DNA of 45,002 bases from assembly GCA_964549915.1 (NCBI GenBank), contig CAZJWX010000034.1, positions 1-45,002 of the forward strand, in the 5' to 3' direction. The notes beneath the pieces were generated by a model. That model did not search any database. It was not told the DNA's origin and worked only from the letters and a program-made list of their open reading frames with translations. Below, piece after piece: positions 1-6,015 of the stretch. Made by a program: the position numbers and the translations under genes. The stretch comes from JAUZRW01 sp964549915 (lineage in GTDB: Bacteria; Chloroflexota; Anaerolineae; Aggregatilineales; Phototrophicaceae). The first letter of the stretch is position 1, and each line of letters begins with the position of its first letter.

Positions 1-51
1 CTCTCCACTACACATTACCAACTTTCTTTCATTTTTGAAGCGATTGCCCTG
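1..51. repeat. Left copy of a 51-bp perfect terminal inverted repeat
   Basis: Bases 1-51 are the exact reverse complement of bases 44950-45000; the match breaks at base 52 (g) against 44949 (t). On this side the repeat is read as the first 17 codons of an ORF open at the window edge. The repeat may extend further left outside the window, because two more bases follow the right copy. It could be a real dispersed repeat at which the contig stopped, or an assembly join. Confidence 0.95.
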
Positions 52-171
52 GGCAGTGTGTATATCATGAGACTGGTGTCGCAGGCAGGCGTAGCCTACA
101 TTGACGCCCTGCAACCCCTTCGCTACAATCGAGCCATTCCGTATGGAGTGAAGGTTTTGTATCCGTTATGA
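1..171 (+). CDS. C-terminal end of an unidentified protein (partial)
   Basis: The frame starting at base 1 is open to a TGA at 169-171, giving 56 residues with no start in view. The stop overlaps the miaB start codon in an ATGA arrangement, which is typical of translationally coupled genes and is the main reason to believe the frame. The residues include a moderately hydrophobic stretch (around FIFEAIALGSVYIMRLV), so it could be the end of a membrane-associated protein, but I recognise no family. The first 17 codons lie inside the terminal inverted repeat, so if that repeat is an assembly artefact this N-terminal part may not belong to the gene. Confidence 0.4.
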   Translation, partial: LSTTHYQLSFIFEAIALGSVYIMRLVSQAGVAYIDALQPLRYNRAIPYGVKVLYPL

Positions 172-1544
172 AATACCATATTTGGACTCTCGGCTGCCAG
201 ATGAATGTGGCAGACTCCCAGCTTCTCGCCAGTGAGCTGGAAAAACTCGGACATGAAGCGGCGACTCACCCCGATGATGCCGATATTTTCGTCGTGAATA
301 CCTGTGTCGTCCGCCAGAGCGCGGAAGACAAAGCCTATAATCGGTTGATGCAGCTTCATGGCCTGAAGCGCAAACACCCGGACAAGGTCATCGGCGTCAT
401 GGGCTGCCTAGTGGGCGTGCGTGATCCGCTGCAACTACGCCAGAAATTGCCCTATGTCGATGTCTTCATGGCACCTTCCACACCTGACCCGATGGTGGAA
501 TTCCTTCAGTCGCGCCAGGGCGAAGAAGAGATCCTGCGCATGGAAGCTTCTGAGCGCAGCACGCGCGATCAGATCCAGGATGGTGAATTGATCCTCCCCC
601 TGCACGAGCGCGGCAATCTGGTCAGCGCCCATGTGCCAGTGGTGTACGGATGCTCTCATGCCTGCACCTTCTGCGTCATTCCCTTCCGGCGTGGGGCGGA
701 ACGCAGCCGCAGCGTGGGCGAGATCGTCAACCATGTTCGCAGTCTGGCGCAGCAGGGCGTCAAGGAAGTGACGCTGCTCGGGCAGATCGTCGATCGCTAT
801 GGCAAAGATATCGAAGATGGCCCCGACCTGGGCGATTTGCTGCGGGTGGTGCACGATGTGGCAGAAGAGGTGGACATCAAGCGCATTCGCTTCCTGACCA
901 GCCATCCGAACTGGATGAGCGATAAGATCCTCGATACCGTGGCCGAACTGCCGCGCCTGATGCCCGTGATTGAAGTCCCGGTGCAGGCTGGTAACGATGA
1001 CGTGCTCAGCCGCATGCGGCGTGGCTACACCAATGCCCAATATCGCCGCCTTGTCGACAAAATCCGCAAGCGTATTCCGGGTGTGGCAATCCATACGGAC
1101 ATCATCGTCGGCTTCTGTGGTGAGACGGATGAGCAGTTCATGGATACATACAACCTGCTCGCCGACTTGAAGCTGGATAAGATGCACCTTGCGCGTTACA
1201 GCCCGCGTCCGCAGACCGTCAGCGATCGCCGCATGGAAGATGATGTGCCGGAAGACGAGAAAATCCGCCGCCACAAGATGCTGGAAGAACTGCACGCGGC
1301 GATCTCAGCCGAAATCAATCAGCAGTGGCTCGGTCAGACGGTTGAAGTCCTGGTAGAAGATCAATACAAGGGCAAGTGGCGCGGGCGCACACCGCAGAAC
1401 AAGCTGGTCTTCTTCGAAGCGGATGATGATCTGCGCGGACAGCTTGTCGATGTACAGGTCACCTGGACGGGTCCCTGGAGCATGCAGGGGCGTCTGCCGC
1501 AACCTGCACAGGCTGATCTGCCGATTCCGGTGCTGCAAAGCTGA
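168..1544 (+). CDS. miaB: MiaB, tRNA-2-methylthio-N6-dimethylallyladenosine synthase
   Basis: This is a radical-SAM methylthiotransferase that adds a methylthio group to i6A37 of tRNAs reading U-starting codons. The 458 residues match the usual length. The N-terminal UPF0004 domain begins with TLGCQMN and supplies the auxiliary cluster cysteines C10, C46 and C80. The radical-SAM cluster is C162, C166 and C169 in GCSHACTFC, followed by IPFRRGAERSR. A C-terminal TRAM domain (about 320-445) contains GRTPQNKLVFF, typical of MiaB rather than RimO or MtaB. Some family motifs are altered: QIVDRYG where QNVNSYG is usual, VPVQAGN for LPVQSGS and GFCGET for GFPGET. I take these as a lineage variant. 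The ATG overlaps the stop of the preceding frame by 4 nt, suggesting coupling. Confidence 0.95.
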   Translation: MKYHIWTLGCQMNVADSQLLASELEKLGHEAATHPDDADIFVVNTCVVRQSAEDKAYNRLMQLHGLKRKHPDKVIGVMGCLVGVRDPLQLRQKLPYVDVFMAPSTPDPMVEFLQSRQGEEEILRMEASERSTRDQIQDGELILPLHERGNLVSAHVPVVYGCSHACTFCVIPFRRGAERSRSVGEIVNHVRSLAQQGVKEVTLLGQIVDRYGKDIEDGPDLGDLLRVVHDVAEEVDIKRIRFLTSHPNWMSDKILDTVAELPRLMPVIEVPVQAGNDDVLSRMRRGYTNAQYRRLVDKIRKRIPGVAIHTDIIVGFCGETDEQFMDTYNLLADLKLDKMHLARYSPRPQTVSDRRMEDDVPEDEKIRRHKMLEELHAAISAEINQQWLGQTVEVLVEDQYKGKWRGRTPQNKLVFFEADDDLRGQLVDVQVTWTGPWSMQGRLPQPAQADLPIPVLQS

Positions 1545-1554
1545 CCACTCACGC

Positions 1555-1593
1555 GAATCGGCTGCGATCAAGTTCGCACGATGCAGCCGATTC
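1555..1593 (+). terminator. Hairpin after miaB, probable terminator
   Basis: GAATCGGCTGC (1555-1565) and GCAGCCGATTC (1583-1593) form a perfect 11-bp stem with a 17-nt loop, starting 10 nt after the miaB stop. Only a short pyrimidine stretch (ttccctc) follows, so intrinsic termination would be weak without help. Confidence 0.55.
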
Positions 1594-1753
1594 TTCCCTC
1601 GCGCTGCCGCAGTTTTGTGGTACAGTTTTTGTAATTGTGCTGAACTACCCCACAACAACCAGCCGTGGGGCGGTTGCGTAGGGCGGCAACACGAAGAACG
1701 ACTCGGGCACGACGGCACCGACACTGCGTCGGCAGGACGGTGTGACAATTAAT

Positions 1754-1782
1754 TTGCCTTCATTCGCCAGTGCCGATACAAT
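1754..1782 (+). promoter_or_regulatory. Sigma70-type promoter for the V4R gene
   Basis: TTGCCT (1754-1759), a 17-bp spacer and TACAAT (1777-1782) make a good housekeeping promoter. Transcription would start near 1789 and give a leader of about 155 nt before the ATG at 1946. The rest of the 1594-1945 gap shows no convincing gene; short open frames there overlap each other and lack ribosome sites. Confidence 0.55.
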
Positions 1783-1945
1783 AACATCTGTGATTGACGC
1801 CAGATGTTCCGTTCTTCCTGAGGACGCCATCGTAACCAAACGAGAGCCTGTGTAGCAGGTCGTTTTAGTGTTGTTTACCGATGCAAACGAGTTGCGAAAT
1901 CAGCCTGAGCGGGCTGGTTGATTGCCCAAGTTGGAGGCCTGGTCT

Positions 1946-2584
1946 ATGCCACCTGAGAAGAAAAAAGCAGGTTACTATTATCCGAACAAGTTTGCCCGTC
2001 TGACCATCGAAGCGATGGAAGATGTGATGGGCAAAAACGGTTTGAACGCGATCCTCAATCTGGCGGGACTGCCGGAACTTATCGACAACTATCCCCCGGA
2101 TAACCTGGAAAAAGAATTTGACTTCGCGGATTTCACGGCGCTCAACATCGCGCTGGAAGAGATGTATGGCCCGCGTGGCGGTCGTGGTCTGGCCCTGCGT
2201 GCTGGACGTGCGATCTTCGCGGGTGGCTTGCGTGCCTTTGGTGCGCTGGCTGGTGTGGGTGATCTGGCCTTCAAGGTGCTGCCGCTGAATGCGAAGCTCA
2301 AGATTGGCGTGCCGGCGATGGCGAACATCTTCTCCCAGTTCTCTGACCAGATTTCCAACGTGTATGACGAAGGCAGCGATACCATCATCTACACGCTGGA
2401 ACGTTGCCCGATGTGCTGGGAACGTCAGGCGGATCGCGCGGTTTGCTTCATGGGGCAGGGGCTGCTTCAGGAAGGCTTGCGCTGGGTCTCTGGCGGCAGC
2501 GAATTCAAAGTGGATCTGGACACGTGCATTGCCAAGGGTGATGACATGGGTCGTTACAAGATCTACAAAGAGCCGATCAGCTAA
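1946..2584 (+). CDS. V4R (4-vinyl reductase) domain protein, hydrocarbon-binding type
   Basis: The C-terminal half carries the cysteine pattern of V4R domains: CPMCWERQADRAVC (C154, C157, C167), then a hydrophobic and glycine stretch, then a fourth cysteine C194 in DLDTCIAKGDD. V4R domains are small-molecule or metal-binding folds found in the bacteriochlorophyll protein BchJ and in many regulators; the ligand here is unknown. The start is set at the ATG of 1946 because GGAGG lies 8 nt upstream (1933-1937). A TTG at 1922 in the same frame has no such site. The product is 212 residues with no signal peptide. It has its own promoter and terminator, so it is probably a single-gene unit. The N-terminal 100 residues match no family I recognise. 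Confidence 0.75.
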   Translation: MPPEKKKAGYYYPNKFARLTIEAMEDVMGKNGLNAILNLAGLPELIDNYPPDNLEKEFDFADFTALNIALEEMYGPRGGRGLALRAGRAIFAGGLRAFGALAGVGDLAFKVLPLNAKLKIGVPAMANIFSQFSDQISNVYDEGSDTIIYTLERCPMCWERQADRAVCFMGQGLLQEGLRWVSGGSEFKVDLDTCIAKGDDMGRYKIYKEPIS

Positions 2585-2616
2585 CGCTTGCTCTACGACA
2601 TTCATTCGCTTGCATG

Positions 2617-2648
2617 AACCCCGTTGGCGTTTCGCTACCGGGGTTTTT
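2617..2648 (+). terminator. Intrinsic terminator after the V4R gene
   Basis: AACCCCG (2617-2623) pairs with CGGGGTT (2639-2645). The stem can continue inward through GGCG/CGCT pairs to a TTT loop, and TTTTT (2644-2648) follows. It lies 33 nt after the stop codon and is the clearest protein-gene terminator in the window. Confidence 0.85.
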
Positions 2649-2683
2649 CGATTGGGGGTAGAATATCTTCAGGATCAGCGCTG

Positions 2684-2692
2684 TGTTATGAT
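2684..2692 (+). promoter_or_regulatory. Extended -10 promoter for the lipoprotein gene
   Basis: TGTTATGAT holds a TGn extension followed by TATGAT (2687-2692). No good -35 box is visible at 16-18 bp. A start near 2699 would give a leader of about 40 nt. Confidence 0.4.
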
Positions 2693-2738
2693 TCAACATG
2701 ATGAGTCAGGCACGGCCTCATAAGAAGGGCAGGATTCC

Positions 2739-3929
2739 ATGCGTCATGTTATCGTCACGCTGCTCGCGCTCATGCTGCTGGTTTCGCTGGTTGGGTGTAA
2801 CCTGGGCGCGTCGCCAGAACAAACTGAAGAACCGCTAGAAACGGATGTCAGCGGCGTTCCGACGGTGACGATTCTTTCTCCGGAGAGTGGCGGTGAATTC
2901 GTGCGCGATGAGGAAATCCTCGTGCGGGTTGCTGCGCAAGACCCCGCCGGGGTGACGCGGGCGCAACTCTTCGCCAATGGGCAAATTGTGAATACTGTCT
3001 CGTCCGAGTCGCTGGACGGCGATCCTAATTTTGAAGGGGTGCTGCGTTTCACACCGCGCACTACGGGCGACTTCACGCTGCGCGTTCTGGCTTTCCGGGG
3101 GGCTGTTTCCAGTGAACCCGCCGAAATCAACATCTCCGTCGTCGAAGATGAGGATGACATCGTCGTCACGACGCGCCCGGATGATGGTGCGCCGCAGATC
3201 CCCAACGATGGTGTCTGCCGTGCGCTGATCAACACCGGGCTGAATTTCCGCAGCCAGCCCACCACTTCACGCGATAATGTGATCCTCGTGCTGGGGGCGG
3301 GTGACCTTTACCCGGTGGTGGCGCGCCTTGGTGATAATTCCTGGTGGAAGCTCAACGTCAACGGGACGCTTGGGTGGGTCTCTGCCGGGTTCACGACGCT
3401 CTACGGCAACTGCGCCAACGTTCCGATAGAAAACGTCGTCATCAACACGCCGACGCAAGCGGCAACACAGACGCCTACATCGACCCCGACTCCCACAGCT
3501 ACCTGGACTCCGTCGCCGACCCATACACCCGCACCTACCAGCACGCCGGGATTGCCCGACCTCGTGATCCCATCCATCGAATGGGAAGGTGAAGACGATG
3601 AACCCATTGTGCTTCCGGCTGGCGAAGATGAGGTCGTCGTCGAGTTCACGGTGCAGATTAGCAACCTGGGACGCGGCCCGAGCAGCCAGTTCACGGTACT
3701 GATCGAGGTCGAATTGAACGGCAGTGACGAAGACCCGGTCGAGATTGATCTGGGCGTAGTCGGCAGCCTGAACGCGGATCAGAGCATCGTACTGGAGCAG
3801 GAAATCCCCTTTGAGACTGTCGGTGAGTACGAGATCCGCGTGCGAGTCGATCCGGACGATCAGGTGGATGAAATCAGCGAAGTGAACAACAGCGGCATTG
3901 TTGAAATCGAAGTCGTCGCAGGATCATGA
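2739..3929 (+). CDS. Lipoprotein with Ig-like, SH3b and CARDB domains
   Basis: A hydrophobic signal ends in a lipobox, LVGC, with C20 as the likely lipidated cysteine, so the protein should be anchored on the outer face of the membrane. Domains in order: an Ig-like beta domain (about 42-135, starting PTVTILSPESG), a bacterial SH3 domain (about 158-225, with LNFRSQPTTSRDN and WWKLNVNGTLGWV), a Thr/Pro-rich linker (about 235-272), and a CARDB-like adhesion domain (about 274-395, ending in the typical VDEISEVNNS). SH3b domains often bind cell-wall peptides; CARDB is an extracellular beta domain. A surface-binding or scaffold role is inference. Only 25 bp separate it from the next gene, so the two may be cotranscribed. 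Confidence 0.85.
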   Translation: MRHVIVTLLALMLLVSLVGCNLGASPEQTEEPLETDVSGVPTVTILSPESGGEFVRDEEILVRVAAQDPAGVTRAQLFANGQIVNTVSSESLDGDPNFEGVLRFTPRTTGDFTLRVLAFRGAVSSEPAEINISVVEDEDDIVVTTRPDDGAPQIPNDGVCRALINTGLNFRSQPTTSRDNVILVLGAGDLYPVVARLGDNSWWKLNVNGTLGWVSAGFTTLYGNCANVPIENVVINTPTQAATQTPTSTPTPTATWTPSPTHTPAPTSTPGLPDLVIPSIEWEGEDDEPIVLPAGEDEVVVEFTVQISNLGRGPSSQFTVLIEVELNGSDEDPVEIDLGVVGSLNADQSIVLEQEIPFETVGEYEIRVRVDPDDQVDEISEVNNSGIVEIEVVAGS

Positions 3930-3954
3930 ACGTAAGTAAGGTCGTGGAACATCG

Positions 3955-5967
3955 ATGAGTTACGTCGCCAAACGGGTATTGCTGCTCACCAAGGATGTTG
4001 ATTTTGCTGCGAAAGCCAGGCGTGCGCTGGAACGTCACGGCTCGTTTGAGGTGGTGACGTTCACACGGGGTAGCACAGCGGTGGATCATGTGCGCTCTTC
4101 TGCGCTGGATGCTGCGGTTATCGACTTCCGCCTGACGGATATGCCCGGCACCGATGTCATCGACCATCTGCGCGTGATGCAGCCCCACATCGCGGTGATC
4201 GCTGCGCCGAACCATCCGGCAGTCGTGCGTTTGAAAGACAAGCACAACATCCAGGCGATCATCGACATTCCGCTGCCGCTGCGTAAACTGCTGGAAATCC
4301 TGCGAACTGCCATGCAGGATATGTACGAGTCCCAGCCGGATACGCGCACTGGCCCACCCCTGCAAGAAGGGGATACGGTTCCCCTTCAAATCCAGAGCGA
4401 TCGCGTGGAATTCTGGGTTGCCGACCAATCCGGCGGCGGTGCCATCATCCAGATCCCCAGAGATGAACCCTCACGTCCGCTCAGCGGCAGCGAGGCCTTC
4501 CAGAAGCTGATGGAAGAAGAGCCTCCCATGCCCCCGTTGATGGAAGGCAGCACCATCCGCGATCTCAGGCTTGCGCTCAGCCGCGAGGAAAACATGCGGC
4601 GCGTAGTAGAAGCCCTGGATGACCCCGATGCAGGGCTTCCGACGGATCCCATTCCAGTGGAAGATTCGGGTTCCACTCCAGCGAAGCTGATCCTGGAAAC
4701 GACCTTCGATCAGTCGACGCCGATCAACGAATTCTCCGCGACTCAGTTCTTGCAGACGGTGCAGGATCGCGCCAGCGTGCAGAAAGGGGCGATCCTGCCG
4801 CTCCCATCCTGGTTGGCGGAGAGCGAACGCTACATCCGCGAGCCGGAATTTCTGCCCGAAGACCTGCTGAGCCTCTCCCAACCCATTCCGCTCGAATATA
4901 CCGCTACTCCCACGTCGCCAGGGGATGCCATCGTGGAAGACGGCGAAGATCTGGTGACGGATCAGATTGAGCCTGTGCGCCGCTCGCACCCCGCGCCGCC
5001 TACCCTGCCGGAAGTGGATCAGGTGGATGCGGAGGAGGCGGAGGAAACCCCGGAAACAGGCGGGCTACAACGCCCGCCGAGCTTGCCCGAATTTGCGCCC
5101 GAAGTTCCGACAGGTATGCCGGACATCGCTCGTCTTGCGCAGATGAGCGGAGAAGCGCAGACCCCTCAGGCCGCTGTCACAGCGCAGGATGATCCGCAGA
5201 TGGCCCAGCTTGCCCTGGCGCTGACGCAGGTTTCGCTGGAATTGGCGACGGACGCGATTCTGTTGGCGCAGGGCGATGAGTTGATCGCCTATGCGGGTGA
5301 TTTGCCGGAAGAGGACATTGACGAACTGCGTTTGCAGGTGCAGGGGGATTGGCGTGCAGACCCACAGGGTGCCCGGATGCGCTTCTTCACGCTCAGCAGC
5401 AGCGGGAAGGATTACCTGCTGTATACCTGCCGCACGGAAGCCGACTACGCCCTGACGATGATCTTCGACGGAGACATGCCGCTGAGCACGATCCAGCGCC
5501 AGAGCGCCCGCCTCCGCGAAGCCCTCGACGCGATCCAGCAGGAAGCGACATCAGACCAGATGGACGAAGCGCCCGCGGTGGAGCCAGCCCCTGCAGTTGC
5601 GCAGGACGATTTCACGGCGCATAGTCTCGTCTGGTTGTTGGATGACCCCGACGCGGACGCTTTCACGCCGCCGCTGGCACGGCATCTGACGCGCACCCTG
5701 GAACAAGAAGTGCTGCGACGCGGCTGGCGCATGTTGGCGCTGCATGTGCAGGAAGATTATATGAACCTGCTGGCGCAAGTGCCGGATTCTGTGGATGTGC
5801 GTCAGGCAATCCGTGAACTGATGACCTTCACCGCTGAAGTCGTGCATGACTTCGACCCCGACCTGGAACCAATTGGCCTCTGGGATGATAGCTACTTGAT
5901 TCAACGCGGGGATACCCCGCTGGATGTCCTCGAAATCCAGGACTTCGTGAACTTCGTGCGCGGATGA
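3955..5967 (+). CDS. Degenerate receiver, roadblock-like region and inactivated Y1-transposase-like domain
   Basis: Residues 1-120 resemble a response-regulator receiver with D57 in AAVIDFRLTDMPG. However, the acidic pair is reduced to KD (13-14) and the conserved Lys before Pro is replaced (IDIPLPL), so phosphorylation is doubtful. Residues about 125-410 are acidic, proline-rich and probably disordered. Residues about 415-525 look like a roadblock/LC7 domain. Residues 556-670 follow the layout of IS200/Y1 transposases: HSLVW at the start, then LHVQEDYMNLLAQVP where the family has a DHVHLL-type motif, then GLWDDSYL and a final helix. The HUH histidines are replaced (Y602-M-N604) and the catalytic-Tyr position appears to be Phe (F664). 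The domain should not cut DNA and may serve in binding. The domain calls are by eye; the transposase relation is the most interesting and needs a profile search. Confidence 0.7.
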   Translation: MSYVAKRVLLLTKDVDFAAKARRALERHGSFEVVTFTRGSTAVDHVRSSALDAAVIDFRLTDMPGTDVIDHLRVMQPHIAVIAAPNHPAVVRLKDKHNIQAIIDIPLPLRKLLEILRTAMQDMYESQPDTRTGPPLQEGDTVPLQIQSDRVEFWVADQSGGGAIIQIPRDEPSRPLSGSEAFQKLMEEEPPMPPLMEGSTIRDLRLALSREENMRRVVEALDDPDAGLPTDPIPVEDSGSTPAKLILETTFDQSTPINEFSATQFLQTVQDRASVQKGAILPLPSWLAESERYIREPEFLPEDLLSLSQPIPLEYTATPTSPGDAIVEDGEDLVTDQIEPVRRSHPAPPTLPEVDQVDAEEAEETPETGGLQRPPSLPEFAPEVPTGMPDIARLAQMSGEAQTPQAAVTAQDDPQMAQLALALTQVSLELATDAILLAQGDELIAYAGDLPEEDIDELRLQVQGDWRADPQGARMRFFTLSSSGKDYLLYTCRTEADYALTMIFDGDMPLSTIQRQSARLREALDAIQQEATSDQMDEAPAVEPAPAVAQDDFTAHSLVWLLDDPDADAFTPPLARHLTRTLEQEVLRRGWRMLALHVQEDYMNLLAQVPDSVDVRQAIRELMTFTAEVVHDFDPDLEPIGLWDDSYLIQRGDTPLDVLEIQDFVNFVRG

Positions 5968-5973
5968 TATAAT
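5965..5973 (+). promoter_or_regulatory. Extended -10 promoter for polA
   Basis: TGATATAAT contains a consensus TATAAT (5968-5973) with a TGn extension, overlapping the stop codon of the preceding gene. The -35 region (around TTCGTG, 5944-5949) is poor. A start near 5980 would give a leader of about 36 nt. Confidence 0.6.
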
Positions 5974-6015
5974 CGCCCATATGTTCGCAAACGAATCCCC
6001 CAGAGAAGGTTGCCA

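Noticed and set aside
435..1295. 286-codon minus-strand frame
   Set aside because: Opposite miaB, whose motifs are beyond doubt; no family resemblance.
1645..1839. Small frames in the miaB-V4R gap
   Set aside because: Mutually overlapping on both strands, without ribosome sites, and crossing the predicted promoter of the V4R gene.
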